Of a stretch of 64,000 nt of DNA, positions 53,792 through 63,316 are shown piece after piece. Location: assembly GCA_021083345.1 (NCBI GenBank), contig JAJGRE010000001.1:868001-932000 (forward strand). The letters run 5' to 3'. Made by a program: the position numbers and the translations under genes. Position 1 is the first letter of the stretch. The number at the start of each line of letters is the position of its first letter. Source of the stretch: Calditrichales bacterium MX18-03 (GTDB taxonomy: Bacteria > Bacillota > Clostridia > Lutisporales > Lutisporaceae). The notes below the pieces were generated by a model, which made no database searches, was not told the origin of the DNA, and worked only from the letters and a program-made list of their open reading frames with translations.

Positions 53792-55335
53792 TGCTGCACC
53801 TCACTTTCATGACTTGCATTTTTGTTGAAGGCACACTGCCCGAAGGCATATCTCAAAATGGTCTCCCTGTCGAACTCATCCTGACCGACACAGCCAGTTA
53901 TTTCGCCCCTGCTCATGACATAGATCCTGTCACAGATACCCATCAGTTCCTCGATTTCGGAGGATACCACCAGTACGGCAGCCCCGTCGCATGCCAGATT
54001 GTTGATAACGGAGTACACCTCAAACTTTGCGCCTACATCTATCCCTCTGGTCGGTTCATCCACGATAAAAATCTCCGGGCTTGTCATCAACCACTTGCCG
54101 ATGACCACCTTCTGCTGGTTTCCCCCGCTGAGGCTTTTGGCTGCGCTTTTTTCGATAGCACCTGATTTGATCCTGAGCCGCTGTGAAATGGCTGCTGCTT
54201 TGTCGGCTATCCTGCTCTTGTCAATAAATCGGAGGAATCTGGAAGCCAGATTCGGCATGGCAACAAAGCTGAGGTTCTCCAGCACTGTCATTTCCAGCAT
54301 CAGGCCTTCTTCCCGCCGGTTCTCCGTAACAAAGGCCACGCCTTGCTTTATGGACTGTACAGCCGTATTTTTTGACTTTAACTTTCCTTTGATTTTGATT
54401 TCTCCGGACTCAAAGGAATCCAGCCCGAAAAATATGTGCATCAGCTCAGTACGGCCCGATCCCATCAATCCGAAGATACCCACCACCTCGCCCTCATGGG
54501 CGTGCAGGTTGATATTGCTGACGATTCCTTTTTTTGTTATGTTGACCAGTTCTACTTTTTTCTCATCGGATACGACGTTTTTACGTTCCGGATAAATATG
54601 CTTCATATCCCGTCCAATCATGTTAAAAATCATGGAATCGATGTTAAAGCTGGACGTAGTACCTTCCGCCGTAACGTTTCCATCCCTCAGGACCACGATT
54701 CTGTCGGTTAATTTCTGAATATCGGACAAGATATGGGAAATATAGATGATCGACCGACCTTTCTGCTTCAGATCCCCGATGATCTTGAAAAGCCGTTCTG
54801 TTTCTCTCGCTGTAAGCGATGTCGTGGGTTCATCGAAAATGATAACTTGTGCATCCATGCTGAAGGCTTTTGCAATCTCCACAAGCTGGCGTTCGCCCTG
54901 GGAAAGCTTTTCTATTAGCGTATCCGGCGGACATTGCAGCCCTACTGCCTTTATAGCCTCGTGTGCCAGGCGGTTCATTTCCCTCTTGTTGATGTATGGA
55001 ATTTTGTTGATTTTCGGAAAGTCAATCAAAAAGATATTTTCAGCCACTGTCAGGTTGTTGCAAAGGTTAAGCTCCTGATGGATGAATGCGATTTTGCTGG
55101 CGTTGGCATCCATGGTGTTTTTGGGTTTGTACGGCTGATCGTACAAAAGCATGTCACCGCTGTCCGGCTGCAAAACCCCTCCGACAATGTTCATCAAAGT
55201 AGACTTTCCTGCGCCGTTTTCTCCGATGATTCCCAGGACCTCGCCTTTTTCAACACGGATAGACACGTCGGAAAGAGCTTTGATGCCGTAAAATGCCTTA
55301 GATATGTTTCTAAGTGCGAGTATGTTCTCCCCCAT
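53788..55335 (-). CDS. RbsA-family sugar ABC ATPase
   Basis: A 515-residue tandem-ABC protein: [16 protein letters not shown] in domain one, VIIFDEPTTSLTARE, then [16 protein letters not shown] and [14 protein letters not shown] in domain two. It energises import with the two flanking permeases. CGGAGGCG precedes the ATG at 55335. Confidence 0.92.
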   Translation of the reverse strand: MGENILALRNISKAFYGIKALSDVSIRVEKGEVLGIIGENGAGKSTLMNIVGGVLQPDSGDMLLYDQPYKPKNTMDANASKIAFIHQELNLCNNLTVAENIFLIDFPKINKIPYINKREMNRLAHEAIKAVGLQCPPDTLIEKLSQGERQLVEIAKAFSMDAQVIIFDEPTTSLTARETERLFKIIGDLKQKGRSIIYISHILSDIQKLTDRIVVLRDGNVTAEGTTSSFNIDSMIFNMIGRDMKHIYPERKNVVSDEKKVELVNITKKGIVSNINLHAHEGEVVGIFGLMGSGRTELMHIFFGLDSFESGEIKIKGKLKSKNTAVQSIKQGVAFVTENRREEGLMLEMTVLENLSFVAMPNLASRFLRFIDKSRIADKAAAISQRLRIKSGAIEKSAAKSLSGGNQQKVVIGKWLMTSPEIFIVDEPTRGIDVGAKFEVYSVINNLACDGAAVLVVSSEIEELMGICDRIYVMSRGEITGCVGQDEFDRETILRYAFGQCAFNKNASHESEVQQ

Positions 55336-55358
55336 ATAAAACGCCTCCGTTTCTTTCT

Positions 55359-56444
55359 CTACATGACGTTTGTCCGGCGTTTGATCTCAATTCTGAGTAC
55401 GTCAAACGCAACAGCGATGATAATGACAATCCCCTTTGCCATATCAACGACATAAAAGGGAAGCTTCATCATATTCAGCGCATTTGCCAGTATGACAAAA
55501 AACAGGGCGCCGAACAGTGTCCACGAAACTTTTCCTTTACCTCCGAACAGTGAAGTGCCACCGATGACAGCTGCGCCTACTACATCCATCAGCATGGTTT
55601 GCCCCAGTGTAGGCCTGCCGGCGATCAACCTGGCAGAAAGCAGGACAGAACCCATCGCCGCACAAAAACCGCTGAAGGCATATGCGAATATGATGACCTT
55701 CCCAGTCGGGACGCCTATCACCGCTGAAGCTTTCGGATTGGAGCCGACGAGGTACAGCCACTTCCCCAGAACCGTCTTGTTCAGCAGTATGGCGGCCAGG
55801 ACAGCAACGACAATGGCAAAAATCATGGAATAGGGAATAATCTTCATGATGCTGCCGCTTCCGATGGCCTTGAAGTTTTTGGGAAGTCCTATGATGTTTT
55901 CCGACTTGGTCAGATAAATCGCCAGTGCACTGAACAGCATCTGGCTTACCAGCGTGACCATGAACGGCGGCATCTTGAACTTGTGTATGAAGAAGCCGTT
56001 GAAGCAGCCAATGCCGACACCAATGAGGATCATCACGAATATAGCGGCGTAAATAGCTGCAGGCTCTCCTGCCAGCGGCCCCCCGGATTCCGTCAGGAAC
56101 CAGCCCCATAAAGGACTTTTCTCAAAAAGAGTGGGATCCGCTTTGCTGGTCATGATGGCTGCCCCCACGACACTGGTTATGGCTATGATGGAAGTTTGGG
56201 AAAGGTCTATCCCGGCTACGATCAGGACCACCGTTTGTCCGATGGCGATGATGAAAAGCGGCCACAAATTGGACATGATATTGTTGATATTGGCCCGGGA
56301 TGCGATATGCGGCGTAACCGGCATAAGCGATACGAAAATCAGCAGACAGAAAAAAACAATAAAATACTCTGATAATAACACTTTCACAAAGAGATCTTTT
56401 ACATCGGATTTGTTCCTCTCGGTAGGCGAGCCCTTTAAAAACAC
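55359..56444 (-). CDS. RbsC-family sugar ABC permease, first copy
   Basis: A 361-residue permease with IGQTVVLIVAGIDLSQTS and VGAAVIGGTSLFGGKGKV loops. Compared with its partner it has an extra segment after the second helices (about residues 100-130). A GTG at 56444 with GGGGGAG six bases upstream is the likely start; a GTG at 56495 has no ribosome site. Confidence 0.85.
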   Translation of the reverse strand: MFLKGSPTERNKSDVKDLFVKVLLSEYFIVFFCLLIFVSLMPVTPHIASRANINNIMSNLWPLFIIAIGQTVVLIVAGIDLSQTSIIAITSVVGAAIMTSKADPTLFEKSPLWGWFLTESGGPLAGEPAAIYAAIFVMILIGVGIGCFNGFFIHKFKMPPFMVTLVSQMLFSALAIYLTKSENIIGLPKNFKAIGSGSIMKIIPYSMIFAIVVAVLAAILLNKTVLGKWLYLVGSNPKASAVIGVPTGKVIIFAYAFSGFCAAMGSVLLSARLIAGRPTLGQTMLMDVVGAAVIGGTSLFGGKGKVSWTLFGALFFVILANALNMMKLPFYVVDMAKGIVIIIAVAFDVLRIEIKRRTNVM

Positions 56445-56534
56445 TTGATTCTCCCCCGTTCCTTTTTTACATTCAGAAAATACACCCTGCGGCACGGTGA
56501 GCCTTATGGAATTCTGCCGAACCGGTATTTATTT

Positions 56535-56569
56535 ATTCGGGGAAGGAACTCAGAATTCCTTCCCCGAAT
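56535..56569 (-). terminator. Hairpin after the sugar-binding protein gene
   Basis: A perfect 14-bp stem (56535-56548 with 56556-56569) and seven-base loop; short AT-rich tail but no long T-run. Likely partial terminator or RNA stabiliser. Confidence 0.65.
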
Positions 56570-56610
56570 ATTGATACTGCTATTCAATTAATATCTGAAC
56601 CGATTGCTTC

Positions 56611-57687
56611 TTAGAGTTCTCCCTTTTCCTGTCTCAGCTTGTTGCCCCACATTCTCATCTTCATTTCGCCCATGTTGGCCTGAGTCAGAGCGAAGCCCGG
56701 GTCATCCATCCACTTTTCCGGTGTCTTTTCGCCTTTTTCTATGGCTTCCAGCATACCGGTCAGGATCAGCTCAGCTTCATAATAAAGGTCCTGTACGGCT
56801 GTGGCATCGACATAACCTTCGTCCATCAGCTTGCCGGCCGTCATATCGCCGTCGACAGCGCCCATGATGATATGGTTGGGATCACCGATCTTCTGCCATT
56901 TGCCCAAGGGTTCGAGAACACTTTTTATAACCGGATAGAGGAAGTCGGAACCGCAGAAGAGAAGTCCTACATCTTTATTGGCTGCCATTGCACTCTTCAG
57001 ATTGGCAAGGGCGGTGTTGGAGTCCCATTTGGTGGGTACTTCGATATACTCGGTGAAGATGTCCTTGTTCTTTTCATAGACATTCTTGAAGCCCTGGTAT
57101 CTGCCGACTGCATTGGGATCGCCGAGGTCTCCCACCATGACAAGGGGTTTTACCTTCTTGCCGGTCTTCTCGAATACCTTGCGCGCTTCCAGAGCCATAT
57201 GCTCCATCGCCTTCGCGGAAATGGTCACATTGTCTGCTACTGCGACAAGGGCCTTGGCATCTTTATTGGAAGGAGGTCTGTTGAATACGCCGAAGGGAAT
57301 ACCGGCGCTGTTGCAGGCTTCACCGATTGCAACGGCACTTTCCCCGTCCTGAGGAATAATGATGATTCCATCAACCTTCTGAGCTATGGCATCGTTAACC
57401 TGTTCAAGCTGCTTGTTGGCGTCCTCATTGGCATTGAATTCGATTACTTCGATCCCTTTTGCCTTAAGAGTCTCTACGATAGCCTTATGTCCTGCCACCC
57501 AGAATTCTGTTTCCAAGTCCTGGTAAGCAAAAGCAATCTTGAGTTTCTTTTCAGCTGCCGGCTGCTCGGCTGCCGCGGGTGTCGCTTCAGGTGCCGGAGC
57601 TGCTGCCGGTTCCGGTTTCGGCGCGCATGCTGTTACCAACACCGCAAACATAACGACAAGCATAACAATTGATAGTGCTCTCTTCAT
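56611..57687 (-). CDS. Sugar-binding lipoprotein of the RbsABC-like transporter
   Basis: A 358-residue lipoprotein: signal with lipobox LVTAC, a Pro/Ala-rich linker (PAAAPAPEATPAAAEQPAAE), then a type 1 periplasmic-binding fold (KIAFAYQDLETEFWVAGHKA, VDGIIIIPQDGESAVAIGEA, GIPFGVFNRPPSN). AGGAGGAG precedes the ATG. It opens the transporter operon behind a good promoter. The ligand may be any pentose-like sugar or polyol. Confidence 0.9.
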   Translation of the reverse strand: MKRALSIVMLVVMFAVLVTACAPKPEPAAAPAPEATPAAAEQPAAEKKLKIAFAYQDLETEFWVAGHKAIVETLKAKGIEVIEFNANEDANKQLEQVNDAIAQKVDGIIIIPQDGESAVAIGEACNSAGIPFGVFNRPPSNKDAKALVAVADNVTISAKAMEHMALEARKVFEKTGKKVKPLVMVGDLGDPNAVGRYQGFKNVYEKNKDIFTEYIEVPTKWDSNTALANLKSAMAANKDVGLLFCGSDFLYPVIKSVLEPLGKWQKIGDPNHIIMGAVDGDMTAGKLMDEGYVDATAVQDLYYEAELILTGMLEAIEKGEKTPEKWMDDPGFALTQANMGEMKMRMWGNKLRQEKGEL

Positions 57688-57719
57688 TTTCTCTCCTCCT
57701 AATTATAATAAGTAATCTG

Positions 57720-57734
57720 AACACATAATGTGTT
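57720..57734. promoter_or_regulatory. Palindrome downstream of the transporter promoter
   Basis: AACACATAATGTGTT, a perfect 15-base palindrome between the -10 and the start codon. It is a good candidate for RpiR-regulator binding; no second copy was found in the window. Confidence 0.5.
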
Positions 57735-57744
57735 TTCATATTTT

Positions 57745-57773
57745 ATTATATATTATAAAAACTGAAAATGCAA
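57745..57773 (-). promoter_or_regulatory. Promoter of the RbsABC-like transporter operon
   Basis: On the minus strand TTGCAT (57773-57768), 17-base spacer, TATAAT (57750-57745). The rest of the gap up to the RpiR-type gene (57774-57966) holds nothing recognised. Confidence 0.7.
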
Positions 57774-57966
57774 TACTGATTTATGAGTTTTTTTCCAATA
57801 CACCCATTCAAAACCTACCAGGTCTTGCCACATGCGCGTCCAGCCATTGCGTTCGTTCATTCGAGCTTATTCTGTGTTTTTTTACTATTTTCCTTCGCCT
57901 TTTTTGCTTAAAGCCTTTACTTTAATTATCATTTTCATTGTTTAATGTTGAAAACGATAGTGTTTT

Positions 57967-58851
57967 TTACAGTTTATTGTTCTCCAAGGCCGCATTAGCC
58001 AGATGCATCGGTTTGGTCATGATTTCGGCTTTCGCCAGTATCAGGCTGACAAAAAGGCATTCCACAATACACAGTTCCGTCACCCGTTTAGACATAACCT
58101 CCCCTACGATATGCTCAGTGAAAGCTGCCGTCAGCAATACGATATCTGAGTTTTTTGCCAAGGGAGACACCGGGTAGTTTGTAATACAGATGACAGTAAT
58201 GCCGGCCTTCTTGGAGTATTTAACCAGCTCAACCATGTTCTTTGTCCTGCCCGAGTGGGAAATGACCAGCAGCACATCGCCTGCACGCATCTGTGATACA
58301 GCTATGAGAAGCTGATCGATATCGTCAGAGGTGTGCGCTCTGATACCGGCCCGGAAGAGCTTCTGGAAACCCGACTTGGCTACATTGGCAGCGTCGCCCG
58401 CACCGGCCAGCACGATCATGCCCGCATTGCAAAGCGCTTCAACCGCAAGCTGGTATTGCTCCCGGTCCAGTATCCTGAGGGTATCGGAAAGTGCCCGCAA
58501 TGATGCGTCAAACACTTTTTGGATAACCGTATCATAGCTGTCCTCAGAAGTCAGCCCTGAATAAAGCTGCGTCGTATGCAGCCCGCTGTTTTCTTTGCCG
58601 ATCATCGCTTTAAGCTCCTGGAATCCTGCATAACCCAGCCTTTTTGAAAGCCTGACGTAAGTAGCCTCGCTGCAGTCCGCCTCCCTTGCAGCATCCACAA
58701 TGGACGCAGTCCCTATGAACTCCGGCCTGTTTATCAGCAGATCGGCAGCTTTTTTTTCGGCTGTCTTCAGCGAGTCATATACAGCCTGAAGCCGTACAAG
58801 GCATTCTCTAGACAAGCTCTCTGTGTTTCTGCTCTCAATGTCGAGCGGCAT
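57967..58851 (-). CDS. RpiR/MurR-family transcriptional regulator
   Basis: A 294-residue protein: N-terminal HTH_6 (AADLLINRPEFIGTASIVDA, ATYVRLSKRLGYAGFQELK) and a C-terminal SIS phosphosugar-binding domain (MIVLAGAGDAANVAKSGFQK, VISHSGRTKNMVELVKYSKK). Such regulators respond to sugar phosphates, fitting the kinase gene just upstream. The ATG at 58851 with GGGGTG upstream is chosen over a GTG at 58860. Confidence 0.88.
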   Translation of the reverse strand: MPLDIESRNTESLSRECLVRLQAVYDSLKTAEKKAADLLINRPEFIGTASIVDAAREADCSEATYVRLSKRLGYAGFQELKAMIGKENSGLHTTQLYSGLTSEDSYDTVIQKVFDASLRALSDTLRILDREQYQLAVEALCNAGMIVLAGAGDAANVAKSGFQKLFRAGIRAHTSDDIDQLLIAVSQMRAGDVLLVISHSGRTKNMVELVKYSKKAGITVICITNYPVSPLAKNSDIVLLTAAFTEHIVGEVMSKRVTELCIVECLFVSLILAKAEIMTKPMHLANAALENNKL

Positions 58852-58864
58852 TTCAATCACCCCA

Positions 58865-60370
58865 TCACAATTTCTTGTTTATAGCTTTAAGTGTATCATA
58901 TACATCTCTGTAAATGAAATACTTTTCCTCGTACAAGGTCTTCATGACCGGATCAGGCAGGTATTCGTCCTTAATGGACACCGAACAGCCGACCCCCTCG
59001 TCTACCGAGGAATAAGCCCCCGCTGCAGTACCGGCAAGGATTGCCGCACCCAGGCATGCCGCTTCCCTGACCTTCAGGGTGGAGACCTTGCAGCCGGTCA
59101 CATCGGCTTTGATCTGCAGCCAGACGGGTGAACGGGCACCACCGCCTACGCATCGAAGGTCATGGATGGCGATGCCAGCCTCCTTCATCCGCTCGATGTT
59201 GATCCGCAGCTCATAAGTCAGGCTGTCCAAAATGCCCTTTGCGATATCATGCCGTGTGGTTGCCATGGTCAACCCCAGCATGGCGCCTTTGGATTCCAGG
59301 TCGCACCAAGGTGTACCGCTGCCGTTGAAATGGGGCAGCACCAGCACCGGAGATGGTCCGGGCGCCGTTTTGCCCACGATGAGGTCATAAGCGCTGATCT
59401 CCTTTTCTTCAGCCTGTAATAGCTCCGCCGTTCCCAGATTGTCCCGGTACCACTTCAAAAGCAGACCGCCGATATGGTTCAGTGAAAAGGTGAAATACAT
59501 GTCTCGCTTTGTATGGCAATAGCAAGGGTAAAAGCTATGATACATCAGATCGGACAGCCTTGGTTCATTGAAAGCTGACGAGACCACCTCCGCCGTACCA
59601 TGGGAATCGATGGCTATATTCTCTCGGATAACGCCTGCTCCCAGTGCCGCACAGGTCTGGTCATGCCCCCCCGCTACCAGCAGCATTCCCTTTGGCAGTC
59701 CAAGCTCCTCAGCAAGGCTGGGGTTTATTTCGCCCACCACTTCGCCGGATTGAACAGGTATTGAGAGGCTTTCTTCCGCGATCCCCACCGTCTCAAGTAT
59801 TTTGCCGGACCATTTCTTTTTCGCCAGCTCAAAGGCCATGGTGCGGGATGCCATGGTGTAATCAATAACCGGCGGCGCACCGAGCTTGGAAAGTATGAAA
59901 TCGGCATAGGTCATGAACTTGTAGGTTTTGCCGAAAATCTCAGGTTCATTGTCCTTGAGCCACATGATCTTCATCAATGAATTAAGCGGATGCGGCCTCA
60001 TTCCGGTCATTTCAAAAAGCCGCTTCCCGCCGAACAGTGCTTCGCAGCGTTCAGCCTGGCTGAAGGGGCGGTAATCCATACCCAGGAGCGCATGGTACAA
60101 CGGTCTGCAGTTCCCGTCTACCGGAATAATGGCATCGCCTTGCACCGAAAGGCTCAGCGCCTTTATATCACCGGTACCGCTTTCCGACACCGCCTGTCGG
60201 ATAACCTCCCTTGTCAGCTGCCATACCAGCCGGGAATCCTGTTCCGCCTGCCCCGGGCTTTCACAAATCATGCCGTATTCCCGAAAGCCGTATCCTTTGA
60301 TATTTCCCTCCAAATCGAAAACCACCGCTTTTGTACCGGTCGTTCCCACATCAAGACCCAATAGGTGCAC
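58865..60370 (-). CDS. FGGY-family carbohydrate kinase
   Basis: A 501-residue kinase: HLLGLDVGTTGTKAVVFD (phosphate 1), NSLMKIMWLKDNEPEIF, VAGGHDQTCAALGAG, DSHGTAEVVSS, and CVGGGARSPVWLQIKADVTG at the end (adenosine region). It is nearer the xylulokinase branch than to glycerol kinase, but specificity cannot be assigned. A GTG at 60370 with GGGAGG nine bases upstream is favoured over 60379. With the isomerase-like and split transketolase genes it could make a ketose phosphate. Confidence 0.85.
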   Translation of the reverse strand: MHLLGLDVGTTGTKAVVFDLEGNIKGYGFREYGMICESPGQAEQDSRLVWQLTREVIRQAVSESGTGDIKALSLSVQGDAIIPVDGNCRPLYHALLGMDYRPFSQAERCEALFGGKRLFEMTGMRPHPLNSLMKIMWLKDNEPEIFGKTYKFMTYADFILSKLGAPPVIDYTMASRTMAFELAKKKWSGKILETVGIAEESLSIPVQSGEVVGEINPSLAEELGLPKGMLLVAGGHDQTCAALGAGVIRENIAIDSHGTAEVVSSAFNEPRLSDLMYHSFYPCYCHTKRDMYFTFSLNHIGGLLLKWYRDNLGTAELLQAEEKEISAYDLIVGKTAPGPSPVLVLPHFNGSGTPWCDLESKGAMLGLTMATTRHDIAKGILDSLTYELRINIERMKEAGIAIHDLRCVGGGARSPVWLQIKADVTGCKVSTLKVREAACLGAAILAGTAAGAYSSVDEGVGCSVSIKDEYLPDPVMKTLYEEKYFIYRDVYDTLKAINKKL

Positions 60371-60536
60371 GTAAGCCACCCTCCCTCATGCATCTGTAGA
60401 TTTCCCATGAAAGTATGGGATATAAAACCGACAAAGGCGGCACGGCTTTCTTCCGGTATTGCACCGCCAAGAACCGCCGCGTCGCCTGGTTTGCCATTTT
60501 TTTATCAAATCCGCCCGGTCATTTTGAGCCTGGAGA

Positions 60537-61952
60537 CTATTCCCCACGGATCCACGCTTTGACATCCGCTTCGATATCGTCGTAGAAATCAGGCTTTAAG
60601 CCGGGAATGTACTTGCAAGCCTCATAGATTGCAGGCAGCACATTACCGTGGATTCCCACACAGTGATGGACATAGGGTCCTGTTACCAGTTTATCCTCCA
60701 GCCTGGTCCAGTTATCTACCTCGATCCAGAGATAGGTGCCTATGGTCTGGGGACCTTCAATGCCCTTTGCAGTACCCAAAAGGATGGAATAATTACCGTT
60801 GTCCCCGTCAAAGCGCAGGAGTGAAATCTCACCGCCCCTGATCTCGGCAATAACGGAACCCGGACAATGCTCTTCAAAGGCAAAGGGTCTCCCGAATTTG
60901 GCCTTTCCCTTAGCCAGGGATATAGGCCAGGGACCGCAGTGCTGCAGCAGTTCTCCGTTTTCGTTTTCCGGGTGCCGCACCGACCAGTCCGCAAAGAAGG
61001 GAGGTGTCTTCCCCATGGCTGCTGCCTGTGCCATTACAGCGGTTATAGCGCCATGTATGTCGGTCTCGCATACCACAGGAATCCCCTCGTCGGTCAGGAG
61101 CGAGTTGGCCATACAGGGCATGACATGCAGTGCCTGCTGAAGAGCGCTCCAGCACTGTATCGCTACTGCGCTGCAGCCCAACTCCTGAGCATAGCGTTTC
61201 ATAGCGGTCTTAAGTGCAGCAAGGCGCTTTACCGCATCAGCCGGAACGCAGATCTCGGTATTTTCCTCCAAAAACTTCACGGTTGACTGGACTTCCGCAT
61301 CGTTCTCGGCTTCCAGCTTCAGGATCCTGTCGGTAAACTCCGTCATGGTAATGGGACGCAGCTGGATTCCAAACCGCTCCAGCAGCTCACCCTCATTGCA
61401 CATCATGGTCCAGAAGTCAGCCGGACGGGTGGATATCTGCAAAATGCGGAGCTTCTTGAATTCTTTGACGACATTGGCTGCAGCCAGGAAATTCATAAGT
61501 CCACGCTCAAAAGCCTCATCCTCCAGACGGCAGTTAGGCAGGTAAGTAAAGGGCAGGTTGAAGCGCCGGAAAACCTTCCCGGTAGCAAACAGGCCGCACT
61601 GCGTATCCCGCAGCCTCGACCCGTCTGCCAGGGGCGCCTCGTCCCGGGGTCCCCAGAGAAGGATGGGCAGTTTCAACTCATTTGCCACTTTGCAGACCAA
61701 GTCTTCAGTGCCGAAATTGCAGTGGGGGAAAAATACTGCATTGACCTTCGCCGCCTTGAACTTCTCCACGACCTTCTCAACATCACTTTCCGCATGAAGC
61801 AGGCCTTCCTCGTTTATATCATCCATATCAACAAAATCAATACCCAGTGCCTTAAGCTTCTCCTGTGTAAGCTTCTTGTACTTCAGTGCATCCTCCTTGC
61901 TGAAAATGAATCTTCTCGTTGGTGCCAGTCCGAGTTTGATCTTATGATCCAT
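60537..61952 (-). CDS. L-fucose/L-arabinose isomerase-family protein
   Basis: A 471-residue protein of the FucI/AraA fold: NAVFFPHCNFGTEDLVCKVA early, LPILLWGPRDEAPLADGSRL, AIQCWSALQQALHVMPCMAN, VVCETDIHGAITAVMAQAAA with a likely catalytic Glu, and LTxx-HH segments near the end. The divergent family, often called fucose-isomerase-like, includes enzymes of unknown substrate. AAGGAGGGG precedes the ATG. A 166-base gap to the kinase gene holds only a small TCCCAT/ATGGGA hairpin. Confidence 0.8.
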   Translation of the reverse strand: MDHKIKLGLAPTRRFIFSKEDALKYKKLTQEKLKALGIDFVDMDDINEEGLLHAESDVEKVVEKFKAAKVNAVFFPHCNFGTEDLVCKVANELKLPILLWGPRDEAPLADGSRLRDTQCGLFATGKVFRRFNLPFTYLPNCRLEDEAFERGLMNFLAAANVVKEFKKLRILQISTRPADFWTMMCNEGELLERFGIQLRPITMTEFTDRILKLEAENDAEVQSTVKFLEENTEICVPADAVKRLAALKTAMKRYAQELGCSAVAIQCWSALQQALHVMPCMANSLLTDEGIPVVCETDIHGAITAVMAQAAAMGKTPPFFADWSVRHPENENGELLQHCGPWPISLAKGKAKFGRPFAFEEHCPGSVIAEIRGGEISLLRFDGDNGNYSILLGTAKGIEGPQTIGTYLWIEVDNWTRLEDKLVTGPYVHHCVGIHGNVLPAIYEACKYIPGLKPDFYDDIEADVKAWIRGE

Positions 61953-62000
61953 TTTACCCCTCCTTACATACTTTCAAATTAGCCTACATGTCTATTATAG

Positions 62001-63287
62001 TTAACAGGTCATATCCTGCATACGTCTAAGCTGCAGCAAAACTGAATTATTATCAAGTTCCACCATATCATAAGTGATGATCTCATCCTTCTTCACATCA
62101 CAGAGGAGCTTCGCTCCCTTTGCAAGGCCTACCGGAAGCATTTTTCCTTCCTTGGCGACTTCATAAAGGTCGATGCTGGCACGGTAGCAGAATTCGCCAA
62201 TGCTGTCCAGCACCTCTCCGGCCTTGAGGTCGCGCTTAGCCACGGTGATGCATTCAGAGGTGAGTCTCTTTTTGGGGTGTGCGGTGGATTCGCCGTATAA
62301 AACCGCTTGGGCTACCGTTATTGGTGTTTCTATACTGCAAAGATGATAAGGTCTCAGCAGGAGGTAATTGGGTCCGGGACCCATATCCCGCTGCAGAAGG
62401 CCGTCCTTGAGCCGCTCCTGGTCTGTGGAAACGATAACAAACACGCCGGGGTTTATGTCCCCTATGCCGTAATCCACAACACCCTCACGGTTGAGTATGC
62501 CGCCCTGATCCTTCCGGCAGAATACCTTGGTCAAGTCTTTTATATTGCATTTGGGGCCATGCATGCCGCGTATGTCCGGCACCAAACCCGTGGCGTTGGA
62601 AACGGCAGCCATCTCAATCATGGTCTTTGAGCCGTCCACAAACTCACAAAGCATCTTGGCGCTCATTTGACGGGCATCCGCCTTTGCCTGCAGGTCTGCA
62701 GGCGTGGCATAGATGTCAAGGGGGTTATTCTTTCCCTTGCCTACCGCTACGACCTTCAAGCCCAGTGCGGTAGCAAAACGGTAAACTTCTACGATGGACC
62801 CAGGTTCATCGCCGGCCGTCAGGGAGTATACCACACCGGCATTCTCAGCCATCTGCCGCAGTATAGGTCCCACCGTTACATCGCACTCCACATTCATCAT
62901 GACAATATGCTTTTTGTTGTTGATGCAATCAAGGCTGATTCTGGCTCCCATTTCAGGAGCTCCGGTGGCATCTATAACGACCTGGATGGTACTGGTCAGG
63001 ACTGCCAGCTTATAGTTGGTCGTCGCCACTTTCCTGCCTGCACGGACAGCTTCTTCCGCCACAGCAAGATCGTTGGTCTCAACGATTTCGCCTTCATAAC
63101 CCGAAAGCTTGTAGGCGCTGACTGCGGTTTCGGTTCTCAGGTCAACGACGACGTCGACCTCCATACCTGCCATGCCTGCAATCTGAGCCACAATATCTGT
63201 ACCCATCTGTCCGGCTCCCACCAAGCCTACACGGATCGGCTTGCCCTCATCCTGCAATTTTTTCAGCTTCATATCTATTTCATACAT
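62001..63287 (-). CDS. Rossmann-fold oxidoreductase with C-terminal SAF domain
   Basis: A 428-residue protein: N-terminal NAD(P) fold with IRVGLVGAGQMGTDIVAQIA, a homoserine-dehydrogenase-like middle (VVIDATGAPEMGARISLD, GDEPGSIVEVYRFATALG), and a C-terminal SAF-like domain (TVAKRDLKAGEVLDSIGEFC). Such proteins occur in operons for sugar acids and tetritols; the reaction is not established for most. AGGAGGG precedes the ATG. It lies between the isomerase-like and alcohol-dehydrogenase genes. Confidence 0.82.
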   Translation of the reverse strand: MYEIDMKLKKLQDEGKPIRVGLVGAGQMGTDIVAQIAGMAGMEVDVVVDLRTETAVSAYKLSGYEGEIVETNDLAVAEEAVRAGRKVATTNYKLAVLTSTIQVVIDATGAPEMGARISLDCINNKKHIVMMNVECDVTVGPILRQMAENAGVVYSLTAGDEPGSIVEVYRFATALGLKVVAVGKGKNNPLDIYATPADLQAKADARQMSAKMLCEFVDGSKTMIEMAAVSNATGLVPDIRGMHGPKCNIKDLTKVFCRKDQGGILNREGVVDYGIGDINPGVFVIVSTDQERLKDGLLQRDMGPGPNYLLLRPYHLCSIETPITVAQAVLYGESTAHPKKRLTSECITVAKRDLKAGEVLDSIGEFCYRASIDLYEVAKEGKMLPVGLAKGAKLLCDVKKDEIITYDMVELDNNSVLLQLRRMQDMTC

Positions 63288-63316
63288 CTAAGACACCCTC
63301 CTGTTTTCATATCTGT

